A DNA stretch of 64,000 bases, from NCBI GenBank assembly GCA_030063045.1, contig JAQSEB010000198.1, positions 310,001 to 374,000 of the forward strand, in the 5' to 3' direction. Positions 53,599 through 64,000 of the stretch are shown here, one piece after another. The stretch is from Pratylenchus scribneri (taxonomy: Eukaryota; Nematoda; Chromadorea; Rhabditida; Pratylenchidae). Below the pieces are notes generated by a model, which was not told the DNA's origin, did no database searches, and saw nothing but the letters and a program-made list of their open reading frames with translations. The position numbers were made by a program, and so were the translations under genes. Position 1 is the first letter of the stretch; every line of letters starts with the position of its first letter.

Positions 53599-56410
53599 AT
53601 GGAAAAACAACAAATTAATGCTCAGGGAATAACAACAATTCCTCCAAAACCTCATCTTTTGGAAATAAAACTTTCTTCAGTCATTATTGAATCAATTCGT
53701 CCATTTCTGCATTCATTTTTCACTGGCTCAACAATTTCATCAGAATGCCTTGATCAATTTGTGGAATGTCTTAAGAAGAATCCAGAATTAGATTCAATTG
53801 TGTTTGGTTCACCGGCTAGAAAAGCATTTCCTGAAAATGGGAAAAGGCAACGAGAACTATGCAAACAACTCATTCAAAAAGTTTGAAATTTTAATTTAAA
53901 AAAAAAAATAAATTTGGAGCTTGGAATTCGGTTAATTTCAAGTTTTCTGGGCCAAAATATTTGCATATATTGTGATCAATCTAAATCATCAATAAATGAT
54001 CAATCAAATTTTTAATGGTTGGCCAATTTGACAAAGCATTACGAAAAATTATGAATAAATTTGTAATTTGTGCGTTTCCTCTGTCCAGAAATAATCCAAC
54101 ATTTTCCCTATGATTTAAAAAATTAGTCTTTTTGGCTAAATATTACCTTAATATAAGTTTCTCATTAGGTTTAGGCGCTAGCTCTAGGAACTCTGGAATA
54201 GAACCACCCAATATGAGAGTCAATTCTTTAGGATGTTCAAAACTCTTGACACAGATAATCGACTACTACTCAAAATTTAATTCGTAAAAACAAATTTTTA
54301 TGATGCTTTTCAATTAGACCAAAAAATTAAATCATTTGCCATTTTCTGTATTTTGAAATGATATTTCGAATTTGTTATCAACCATATACAAAATTCATAA
54401 CCCAAAAACTTTGAGATTAAACAAATAGCATTGATACCGAAAATATATATATAAATTTCTTTCGTTAGCTGGAAACTCTTCATATGGAACCGTCGGATAT
54501 TGTCTATGAATGTCTTTGCCAAACAATGGCCAGTGAAAGTGATGAATATTTCTATCGAATTTTTCCTCTCAACTTTGGCGATCTATGCAGTGATGATTAC
54601 ATTGTAATTCAGGAGGAAATGCAACAAATTTCGCAAGGAACAACGGGACTTAGTTGTTGGCAGGTTATTAAAAAATACAACAAAGAATTTATTAGGTTTT
54701 TGTATGGTATTTTGGCTTCCCAAATAAAAGTGCCATTTATTTCAGCCTCATATTTAGATCATTTTAATAAAACGGTTAATGCCAACATTTATAACCTATT
54801 CTATTATAAAATAGACATTTGAATTAATAAAATTGACAATAATTATTGGCTTAACAAAATGGGGTCAAACGCATAATTGATTAGTATCCGCTGCTAATGA
54901 TCAGTACTTACTTTTTTTGAATTAAAAAATTTGAATTTTATTGAAAATTTAAATTTAAAAATTTTATGAATTTCAATATTAAAATTCCATTTCCATTTTA
55001 GGCTTCATTTGTTCTGGCCGATTTTCTCCTTTCCCAATCCGATTCTCTAAACCAATTCAAATGCATTCTGGAATTGGGTGCCGGCTGTGGGCTTGCAGGA
55101 ATTACAGCAAATAAATGTTTGAGTAAAAATTCATCAAAAATTGTGCTCACCGATTTGGCCGACCAAGTGCTTTGTCGATTGAGCGAAAATGTGAAATTGA
55201 ATTTTGGAGAGAAAAACAATGGTTTCAAAATTAAACAAAAATGCGGATTAAATTGATTTTAAAATTTTAAGTTGAAATTAAACATTTGGACTGGACAAAT
55301 TATCGAACAGATGAATTGCCGACGGCGGATTTAATATTGGCCGCAGGTTTGCAGGATGCAAAAAATTCCCAAATTTCTCAAATTTTTCATATTAATTTGC
55401 GCACTAGAATAGATAATATTCTGCTCTCTATTAAATCTATAGAAATAAAAAATATTTCTTTAATTGTTTAAAAAATTTAAATAATCAAATTTAATTAGCA
55501 AAATTTATTTCTAATAATTTAATTAGCTAAATAATATATTTTATTGTAAATTAATTTGATTGAGGACTTTGGTTTCGAAATTATGAAAAATCTCCAAAAT
55601 TCATGCAGATGTTGTCTACGATCCGATATTATTCCCATTACTGGTTCGCCTCCTTCATCATTTACTCCTTCCAAAAAGTTACGGCGGAGTTTCTCAAATA
55701 AATCCAATCGCCTATTTTGCCTGCACATGCCGTGACCCCAGTACCCTCGCAGCATTTTTACAATGCATAGGTTTATCGAAAAATAAAGCCTTAAAAAATC
55801 ATTCTAATAGGATAGAATTTAATTTGGCGATAAGCATTTAACGAAAAAAAAAGTTGACAAACAATTAAATGGTTTAAGGGTTTATTTTACATTCACAAAC
55901 CATATTATTATTGGATAGAATTGGTCGAAATCCATTAATGATATATAATTTTTTATATTGGTCAAAATTACTATTTTTAAACTGTTTAAACCTATTTTGT
56001 TTTATTTGAAAATTAAGTTCGAATAGCTTAAATTAAACCCATAAGCCAAAACATAATCCAATGATTTTAGTCTTGATTTTGACCGGATCTATCGAATGAT
56101 ATAATTTTTGGAATTAAGATAGATTTCTGAACCGTTAAAAGCATATGGATAATTTCATTATTTAATTTCCCAAATTTAATCAGATCAATATGGATTAATC
56201 ATCAAAGCCAAATGGGAACATCGAGTGTTGTGGCATGATGAATATCAAAAATATCAACATTCATTTGTGCGTGTTCAAGCATCCAGCAAAACTATAACTA
56301 GCGAAGATAATAACCGACATTTTGAACCAATTTTTTCTCCTCCAATTCCAAATTACTCATCCGTTCAAAATTTTAAAACCATAATTTATGAATTCACTGT
56401 TTCCATTTAA
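53599..56410 (+). CDS. EEF2KMT: EEF2 lysine methyltransferase (EEF2KMT/FAM86)
   Basis: SAM-dependent methyltransferase of the FAM86 family that modifies a lysine of translation elongation factor 2. Segments: 53599-53880, 54469-54663, 55002-55221, 55272-55346, 55609-55770, 56184-56410; 386 residues, all junctions canonical and in phase. The N-terminal FAM86 region has LETLHMEPSDIVYECLC. Motif I is ILELGAGCGLAGI (SAM-binding), followed by IVLTDLADQVL, then HLDWTNY (a family hallmark), and the D-x-x-Y motif AADVVYDP completed across the 55346/55609 junction. IAYFACTCRDPSTLAAF and a short C-terminal region follow. The last intron hosts a family-1 TIR element. Confidence 0.93.
55865..56130. mobile_element. 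Palindromic TIR element (family 1), diverged, in EEF2KMT intron
   Basis: Recognisable TTTTTAAACTGTTTAAACC centre with a flanking ATGATATATAATTTTTTATA and inverted GGATCTATCGAATGATATAA. The ends are poorly preserved. Confidence 0.5.
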
Positions 56411-56862
56411 AATTTGTTCAAATAATTTATTTTTGTTATTTAAAAATTCTATATATTCATGGATGTTATTTTAAAATTAAAAATGAATAAAAAAGATAAC
56501 AATGGTAGAATAAAATAACAATTTCGATTTCGAAAAGCGTCGTTTCGAAAAAATTTCGAAAAAGACAAATAATTATTTTCAGAATATAGCTCGTCGAAAA
56601 AATCGAATGGTATATCATACATGTCCCTAACTCACAGCAAGGCTCAAGAAATTTATTATTTTGTTTTTTAACTCCAAAAATTTCATTAATCTGCTGGTAA
56701 TTTAATAAATTTGGTGAAAAATGAATGAGAAGCAGCGACATAGTCGGTGAGATGCCAGTTTATTTTATTCTTTATTGATATGTATTCATTGCTCTATTCT
56801 GCCTGTGTTTTTGGGTTGTCACTTTTCGCCATACGCTTAGAGGGAATAAATGAACAAAAATA
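56411..56862. other. Convergent spacer
   Basis: Between the EEF2KMT stop and the EF-hand stop on the other strand. No gene was recognised. Confidence 0.4.
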
Positions 56863-56907
56863 TTACATGGGGGAATTCACAGAAAAAGAAAGAGGGAATA
56901 ATGGAAG
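56840..56907 (+). repeat. Duplicated 3' segment of EF-hand gene, copy A
   Basis: The stretch GGGAATAAATGAAC, then ATATTACATGG and ATTCACAGAAAAAGAAA, covers the end of the EF-hand reading frame and recurs at 57808-57875 in the same orientation. Confidence 0.8.
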
Positions 56908-57184
56908 GCAGCCTTGACTAACCAATTGCTTGAAGAAATTGTCGGCCTGTGCCCGTTTCCGTTCTTCGGCCTCCTCTCGTCCTCGGAAGAATGCCTCAAA
57001 CTCTTTTCGGGTCACTCGGCCATCCGAATTCAAATCCAGTTGATGGTAACGACGAGAGAGTGTTTCCATCCAGGGACCTTTTTAAAGTTTAATTTTTTTC
57101 ATTAAAAAATTTACATACGATCGCTTTGCAAATATTCCGCAAAAGTCAATGCATCATCATTGTTGCTGTCAATTCGGCGAAATT
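56863..57184 (-). CDS. EF-hand calcium-binding protein, C-terminal exons
   Basis: Two exons in coding order, 57184-57119 and 57077-56863, joined in phase across a 41-bp intron. Each carries a canonical 12-residue EF loop: DSNNDDALTFAE and DLNSDGRVTRKE, with oxygen ligands at positions 1, 3, 5 and Glu at 12. After the second hand comes a charged helix (GREEAEERKRAQADNFFKQL). The upstream acceptor (CCCTACAG) is good, so more exons should exist, but none was found in the next few kilobases; the gene is therefore partial here or broken. Confidence 0.75.
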
Positions 57185-57807
57185 CTGTAGGGGATGGATA
57201 AAATTGTTTAGAAAAAAAGTCCAAGATAAGAACAAGAAATCAAAAATATCCGTAAATTTTATGAATATTTTTTAAAATTCTTTTTATTTTATTTCCATTT
57301 GATATGTTTTTTTCCACAATTAAAAATTGTTAGTGTTTCAATCATTCATTATTTAATTTTAAGCTATTTAAATATCTCATCAACATTCCTACAAAAAAAA
57401 ATTTAGAAAAAATTGCCATTTTTTATAATTATCATCTTGGCTGTTGTTAAATTTATTCGTAACCATTCATTTATGTTTTTTGTTATTCACAAATTCTTTG
57501 TAGAATGCTGATTTATTTTATTTTCATCAGACTAATTAATTATGGATTTTATATTTCTCTGAAGAATTATCAAATGTGCGTAAACTTTCAAAAAAGGGGA
57601 TTCGGAATTCTTTCATTCCGAAAATTTTTACCGTTAAAGATGAGTGAATTGGAACAATTTTTAATTCTATTAAAAATTTTGGTGGTTTGAATGGGAAAAT
57701 AAAGGAGAGTCTGTGAGTGAGATTGCAGCCTATTTGACATTGGCTCACACACTATCTTTTTGTTCTATGTTCCTTAGGGTAGACACTTTTCTGCTGATTG
57801 CAGCTGT

Positions 57808-57875
57808 TGGGGGAATAAATGAACGAAATATTACATGGGAAAATTCACAGAAAAAGAAAAGAGGAATAAGGAAGT
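57808..57875 (+). repeat. Duplicated segment, copy B
   Basis: Direct copy of 56840-56907 with few differences, lying about 140 bp upstream of the SL1 RNA gene, so a local duplication links the two loci. Confidence 0.8.
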
Positions 57876-58011
57876 CAGTGTAAAAGTGGAGGAGGTGGCT
57901 GTTTATTTGGTCGGAAAGAGTGGAGAAATTGGGGCCTTCTTGCACCCTTCCAACGCATCTGCAATTTGACCCCATTTCCCCTTCAAATTCCCTCTTTTCC
58001 CTTCTATCTTC

Positions 58012-58124
58012 GGTTTAATTACCCAAGTTTGAGGTACTTGGTGTTTCCTGCCCTCTTTTAACATCCAAAGAGTGGTTTGAAATAAATTTTGGAATTGCAT
58101 TGCCCGATTTTGTTGGGTGGTGCT
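58012..58124 (+). ncRNA. sls-1: Spliced leader SL1 RNA
   Basis: 58012-58033 is identical to the 22-nt nematode SL1 leader (starts GGTTTAATTACCC, ends AAGTTTGAG) and is followed at once by the donor GTACTTGG. Stem-loop I forms between CCAAG of the leader and CTTGG beyond the donor. Stem-loop II uses CCCTCTTTT and AAAGAGTGG. The Sm site AATTTTGG lies at 58085-58092, and stem-loop III pairs GCATTGCCC with GGGTGGTGC. Length of about 112 nt and the order of elements match nematode SL RNAs. It donates the leader to pre-mRNAs by trans-splicing. No 5S rRNA gene, the usual neighbour in other nematodes, is nearby. Confidence 0.95.
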
Positions 58125-59052
58125 TAAAAGAAATGTGAATAAAAAATCAAACAAATTTGTAATTTTATTCATTTTTAGTTTACAACCAATTTAATTTAAA
58201 ATTCATCAATAAATGTTCATTAAAATATTTCAATATATATTTATTATTTCTAATTCAACCTGGATCATCCATCTTGAACTAAAATACACACGCATATGAT
58301 CAAAAGATACGAAATTTTTTATCAATTTTTAATTAACCTTGATTTTTTATAAAAATATTTTCCACATCCAAAATTATAGGCGAAGGAGCTTTTCATAAAA
58401 TTTAAATCAACCATCCTATATTTATACTCCAAACTATATTTTTAACAAATTTTTGAAAAATTATACCTAATTAATCAGGCAATGAGTATTTTTCGACAGA
58501 TTTTTTCAAATATGACAATTTTTATGAATTTCTTTAAAAAATCTGGATTCTCTATCCTAAAATACAGGCCTATCTTTTTTTCTCAGATGGCTAGCTCTTT
58601 CGAATGTGCTACACTCGCCCCGCCGATTGATTTATGTAGAAGTTAAAAGTTGCTTTACTCTCTTATAACCCAAATGCTTTAAAAATCAACAATTTTTATA
58701 AAATATTTATTTTTTAAAAATTCTAAAAAAGACAAAATTGTGTTTAAAAAAGAAATGAACAACCTTTCCTTTATATGAAATTAATACAATAAAAAGGATG
58801 AAAAAATGTTATGCTTTTAAAATTAAATTCATTGTGCTACAATAAAAATTTAGAAGGATGGAAGCAAAAAAATTACAAGGAATAAAAGAAATTTAAATTA
58901 AATGGAATAATTTAAGTGAATTATGCAAAGTGAATATTTTGAAGAGATTAAAATAGTTAAATTTGGTGAATATGAAAAAAGGAAAAGGGAATTATGCATT
59001 AAATTAATGAAATTTGAGTGAATTTCCGACATTGATCCATCCTTCGGGCATT
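58125..59052. other. Intergenic, one possible orphan exon
   Basis: AT-rich. Near 58570-58640 a TTTTTTTCTCAG acceptor is followed by ATGGCTAGCTCTTTCG, which opens as MASSFECATLAPPIDLCRS then a stop. Otherwise nothing was recognised. Confidence 0.35.
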
Positions 59053-62000
59053 TTATTTATGCGTCTTAGACAACTTTGCTTCCAACTCGCCAATGTTGTG
59101 AGAATCGCTCATCAAAGCCAAGGGAACCGGCCCAACAACTGAAATAAAAACAATAATTTATGTTTTGGGATTTTAATTAGAAAAAATTTAATTAAGTATT
59201 TTTTAAGCCAAAATTACCCTAAAAATTTTTTTGAATATTTTAAAAGTAAAAATAATTTTTAAAAAAGTAAAACCAACCGAAAATGGTAAAGATTTCGAAC
59301 CAACTGCTTTGGCCTTTCCTCATTTGCCTCTTTCACACAAACTTGAAGGCTCAATCGGTCGAGTCGTTGACGGTCAATGAGCAAATTTGAACGAACGCCA
59401 TAATTGAGTACGCTGAAAATTAAAATTTTAAAAATCCGAAAAATTATATAAATATTTTGATTTACCGAAATTCTTGTGTTTTTTAAAAAGCCAAAAAAGG
59501 AATGGATAAAAGAATGGGGGAAGAGAATTCCGGAAATGTATTAAATTACGAATTAAAATTGCCCTCAGGAAAAAAGGCAAATTAGAATGGGTAATTTTTT
59601 TTTTTACCCATAAAATCATTAAAAGTATCTAAAATTTTTCTTATCGCAAAATAATCTCTTTAAGGCCATAAAATATAAAAAAAAATAAAATTTGAGTCTT
59701 AATATTAGTTTTTGGGGTAAATTACAAATTATGACTTGGCTTTAACCTTTAAGCTAGAGAAGGTTTAAACATAAAGTTGGATTTTGCCAAATTTTAATGC
59801 TCAAAAAAGTGTTAATTGGGAGACATTCAAATAGATTGTTTTAATAAATTCAATTCTTAATAATTTAACATACCGTGCCAATGTGATGGATTCGAGTTCT
59901 GTGGTTCGAATTTGAATGATTTTTGCATTTGGCCAATACAATTTGTCCGGATCCGAGTCATCTGCGGCCATCAATTCCTCCTGTTGAAGTTGTGCGGCCA
60001 ATTTGTTCAATGCCACATTCATTTGGCCTCCATCATCCCAGGCCTTCACAAAGCATTGATAGGCAAACCAACGGTCCAAATCAATGGCGGCCAAATTTGC
60101 GACAATCTATGAAATTTGAATATGAATAATTTTGGCTAATATTTTAGCAATTTTCTCAACTATTAATTAATCTTTTATTGCCATCGTATTGATCACTTTC
60201 TATAGAGCATTTTTATATCAAAATGATTTATCAAAATTTAATTTGGCAGAAAAGATTGGCCAAAAATAAACAAAAACTATGGCCGATTTTAAGCAATTTT
60301 GCTGCTTTTGACATAATTTTTTTCTAATTACTTCCAATTAAATTGATAAATTTTACTCTAATCAAATCAAAAAAATCAATAAAATCAGGACTATATGGAG
60401 CCAAATTTGCCAAAATTAAAATTCACTAAGAATATTGATTTGCTTAGCAAATAATTTTCATCAAATAAGAGATTAAGGCTAAATAAAAAAATTTTCAGAA
60501 ATGAAAAATAAAAAAAATTTTTATTTAAAATTTTTATTCCCAATGAAAATATTTTTAATTAAATATTTATTTACCAGCTCAAAAATGGGTGCATCCAAAT
60601 CAATCCGGCGCACATGCCGGAATGCATTGACCAAGGAGCAGAGGACAACAATTTCGCGGCTTGTCCACTGTTCATCCACGAGAACCTCCAAACGGAATTT
60701 TGGCAAATTTTCTTCGCTTTTATCGTCGTCGCTTTTTGTCCTTTCGGCATTCTTCTTCTGCTTATTTGTCGATTTTTGCTCATCATCATTGGCAGTGACA
60801 ACTCGGCAAAGGACATTATAGCCGCTGGGATGGACGTGCCTAAAAAAGTTTTATTATTTTTAAACAAATTTTTCAATAAATATTTTTAAGAACAATATAA
60901 AGATTTACAAATATGTGTGATTCATTCAATTAATGGTAAACGTTGGTATTTGGCTTATCAAAATTTTTTTTGAATTTTTGGGCACTTAAGTTTATTGGGT
61001 TGGACAAAGTCGGTTTCGGTTTGAGAAAATTAATGAAATTTCAAACCGAAATTGGCAATTTTTGCTCTTTTAAACCGAAAATAGGAGAAACCGAAACCGA
61101 CTTTTTTCAAAAATCGAAAACCGGGTTTTCCAAACCGATACCGTCTAAAAACCGACTTTGTCCAACCCTTCTTAGGCACTTTGTCTGCAGTGTTTTCGAA
61201 AGTGAGAAAGTAAATGAGTCCGGTCACTCTATAAATTAGTAGGATTAAGGAAGTATGAGATAATATCCCCCTGTATTATCCCCTAACCCGAATCCAACCG
61301 CCTAGATGACCCATAGGGGAGAGAGGAGGGACCCTTCACTTTCTTCCTTTTGGAAAAGTTTGCACTTTGCACCCAAAATAAAAGTATAAAATTTTTTATT
61401 TTATTAGAATTCTTAGATTCCTTTCAACAAAATTTTAATATTTGTTGGAACAAATAGGTTTAAGCTTAATAAATTTGCCAGATTTGGCTGAATTAATTTA
61501 CCAAACTTCGCCGCCAATTACAATGGATGTTTCCGGTTGCTGATTGGATGAATTTGAATTGGCCGAAGCAGAGGACAGCGTCTCAAATTGAACTCGACGA
61601 AGATCCAACTCGACAACGCGCTAAAAAATTTAAATAAATTCCAATAAATTTAGGCAAAATGTAAAAATTTTCTTATTAAATTGAATTTTTGGACTCATCA
61701 TAAATTGCAAACTTACTTGGATTTTTGACCGACAATATTCCTCGATGGATTTGTTCAAATGGCGCAATCGAAGTAAATCAAATGGACTTTGAATGGAGTC
61801 AAAAATGCGGAAAAGGATTGCATCCGGCAATAATTGTTGTTCAATGGCAGCAAAATTGTTGTGCGATTTGGTAATATTTGAAGAGGATGAAGTCTGGAAA
61901 ACACAATTTTAATATAATTAAATATTTATTATACATAAATGCCTAATATATTTAGACGAAATTGGCATAATCTTGGGATTTAGATGATAAATTTAGATTT

Positions 62001-62855
62001 TATGCGGGAATAGTCGGATAGGCAAATTTTAAAATATTTAACAGGGCCAAGTTTGGACAAAATATAATGACCAACCAATTTTTGGGGTAATTTTAAGAGA
62101 GAAAAAATCTCCTACTGCTAGGTAGATAACCGATAAGTATCCAAATCTGCACCCAATAATTTGGTCTAACATAAGTAAAATTCAATAATGCAATAAAAAA
62201 GGATGGTATTTATTTAATTTTGCGAAAAAAACATTGAAAATTGCGAAAAGTTTATAACGATTTAACGATTTTTACTAACCACCAAATCTTATACCCATTC
62301 GATAGATCTTCAAGATGCGTCGATTGATATATATTTTGTCGAGGTTTAATAAAAAAAATTAAAGGTTTTAAACCACTTAAACAATCTTGTGGGTTTTGGT
62401 TCAAAACAATGACAAATTATATACCATTCGATGCGTCTTGACGAGCTCTATCCAATGGTATATGGTTTGTGAATTTTGGACATAAGATTAAACCGTTATA
62501 AACTTTTCACAATTTTCAATGTTTTTTTTCGCAATTTTAAATATTTCCCTTATAAAACACCAAATTTTCTTGAATTTTTACCCACCTTTCTGCTGTTTGG
62601 AATTGGAAGATGCAATCGAGAATGGGATGGCGGTTGATTTTCTCCCCTTGACAATGTTGAGGATGTTTTTCTGGAACAACATCCAACAATAATTCCATTA
62701 CTGCTCGTTCCAGCAGAAGAAGAAATATTTGAGCTCAAATCCAATGTATTGATTGAAAATTGTTGCAATGGTTGTTGTTTACGTTGTTGATGCTTTTCGG
62801 CTTTTTCCATATTGTAATCGCGTAAACGACGGAAAAAATTATTCAAATTTGGCAT
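59053..62855 (-). CDS. F-box protein
   Basis: Probable SCF ubiquitin-ligase substrate adaptor. Segments in coding order: 62855-62586, 61893-61717, 61620-61502, 60839-60575, 60106-59874, 59412-59278, then a last exon from 59138. Junctions are canonical and in phase through the sixth segment. The first exon is a basic, Gln/Ser-rich leader (MPNLNNFFRRLRDYNMEKAE). The second holds the F-box: LLPDAILFRIFDSIQSPFDL then LRLRHLNKSIEEYC. Later parts include RVVELDLRRVQFETL, FRLEVLVDEQWTSREIVVL and FAYQCFVKAWDDGGQMN; I recognise no ligand-binding repeats. The last exon is ambiguous: the phase-consistent frame stops at 59066, while another open frame (DSHNIGELEAKLSKTHK) stops at 59053. Two introns carry TIR elements. 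Confidence 0.8.
60997..61168. mobile_element. GGGTTGGACAAAG-ended MITE in F-box intron
   Basis: A perfect 20-bp inverted pair (GGGTTGGACAAAGTCGGTTT and its complement) bounds 172 bp filled with AAACCGAAAC-type repeats. Non-coding. Confidence 0.88.
62218..62537. mobile_element. Palindromic TIR element (family 1) in F-box intron
   Basis: Long inverted ends: TGCGAAAAAAACATTGAAAA at the left and the complement of TTTTCAATGTTTTTTTTCGCA at the right. Cores TCTTCAAGATGCGTCGAT and ATATACCATTCGATGCGTC face each other across a TTTTAAACCACTTAAACA centre. Confidence 0.85.
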
Positions 62856-64000
62856 TGTTTCAGTGCGGTATTTTTTATGAGTAAAATGTTAGAAAAGTTT
62901 TGGAATAATTTTTGTTATTTATCTGCAAAAAAATGATTATAAAATAAATAATTTGGATGAAATTTATGTGAAATAGGACAAAGCAAATTGATTGGGCGGG
63001 TTTGGCGGTTGGAATTTGGATGAATTGTCATTTATGAAATATTGGGAATATCTAATGCCAATGTCTTTTTTAAATCCTTCTTATCCAAAAATTAACCATT
63101 TTATAAGCAGTGGTTTAAATTTGAATGAATGTTCAAAAGCGCACTAAAATATATTTTTAGAATTTTTGTTTGGACTTTAAAAATAAAATCTCAAAGTTAA
63201 GTTATTCCTATTTATTTAATCGCATTAGGAGATTTGCAAATTAAAATCACGCGATTATAAAGAAAAATCTCCCAATTTTTACTCTAATGAGTATTTTGCA
63301 TTTCCGCAAAAATTCTAAAACGTTTTTCAAACTTTGTGTTCCTTATTCTGATGAAAATTAAAGGTGATTTTATAAAAAAGATGGACAAATTGCGGAAAAA
63401 TACCTTAAAAATTTATTATGATGCAATTTGTTTATGGCAAAAATTTCACGTGATAATTGAATGGGATAGTCGAAAGATTATTTTAATTTTAGTAAATAAA
63501 AAAAATACAAATTTTTAAAAAAGTTTTTAGAGTAAAAACTAAGAGTCAAAATACACATTCATAGTTTAACTTTTTTGGGTTTGCGCGAAAATTGAAAGAA
63601 AGATCACTATCATTGCGAATATCGATCAATGCAATTCGGCGGTCTATTCTAAGATAAAACGCTTTGTTGAAAAACCCATTTCCGATTCCGACGAGTAATT
63701 TTGATTTATCGATTAGCTTTTTGGTGCTATGCTAATATATTTAAGTATAAATGATTTTTAGCCTTGTATAAAAATAAAATAAAATAAAACAGCGAATTAA
63801 TTAATATTTAATTGGGAGCATTTAAAAATTTTGGGCATAATAAATTATAATATGTTAGGCCGGATATGGGGAAAAGAAACTTTGATTAAAATTAAAAATG
63901 AAAAATTTTCTGAAATCTTTAATATTACATTTATCAAAAAATGGTATCAAAAAATAGTTTGTACTGTTTAATATGAAACTTTGATTTTTTTTGACTGAGC
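62856..64000. other. Upstream region of F-box gene, no gene seen
   Basis: AT-rich with no recognisable coding or RNA gene to the window end. Confidence 0.4.

Noticed and set aside
57903..58172. Minus-strand 89-codon open frame
   Set aside because: It is antisense to the complete SL1 RNA gene and has no recognisable domain.

Overview
The window looks like nuclear DNA of an AT-rich nematode, most likely a plant-parasitic tylenchid of the Meloidogyne type, although the species cannot be fixed from the sequence. The grounds are an exact copy of the nematode spliced leader SL1 inside a complete SL RNA gene, a U1 snRNA gene, compact protein genes broken by introns of about 45-60 bp ending mostly in TTTTCAG or TTTTAAG, and a nematode Srsx-type chemoreceptor. 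There is nothing bacterial, and I see no CRISPR, tRNA or rRNA.

Layout. 1-12.4 kb is an extremely AT-rich desert with stop codons in all frames, a few coding-like islands (one reads as part of a CLK/LAMMER kinase) and its own AT-rich repeats. 12.6-17.3 kb: GC-rich simple repeat, then an Otx-class homeobox gene (+) with several lesions. 18.0-21.5 kb: neutral sphingomyelinase (+), its first exon split by a 1.2 kb element flanked by an 8-bp direct repeat. 22.3-24.8 kb: Srsx-like GPCR (+) with a frameshift. 25.6-29.1 kb: UDP-glycosyltransferase (-). 29.6-36.8 kb: GPR107/108-like seven-helix protein (+). 37.5-37.7 kb: U1 snRNA (+). 40.2-43.8 kb: ATAD1/Msp1 AAA ATPase (+). 44.9-48.5 kb: an unusual module of two minisatellites set between three GC-rich hairpins. 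48.6-48.9 kb: LSM6 (+). 49.1-50.1 kb: four-helix LAPTM-like protein (-). 51.2-53.4 kb: a complete-ended hAT transposon with decayed transposase. 53.6-56.4 kb: EEF2KMT/FAM86 methyltransferase (+). 56.9-57.2 kb: end of an EF-hand gene (-). 58.0 kb: SL1 RNA gene (+). 59.1-62.9 kb: F-box gene (-).

The region is saturated with small terminal-inverted-repeat elements, nearly all inside introns. One palindromic family has nine copies in seven gene or gene-adjacent positions, one of which has replaced the end of the Otx reading frame. Another set begins TACTT and clusters in and next to the UDP-glycosyltransferase gene. Several genes can be read in frame only if introns end in CAC, CAT or AA rather than AG. 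The housekeeping genes (GPR107-like, ATAD1, LSM6, EEF2KMT, LAPTM-like) translate cleanly from start to stop through canonical junctions, and so does the F-box gene apart from an uncertain last exon; lesions are confined to the Otx, GPCR and UGT loci and the split sphingomyelinase exon. The genes do not form a pathway. U1, LSM6 and SL1 are all RNA-splicing components, but they are kilobases apart and separated by unrelated genes.
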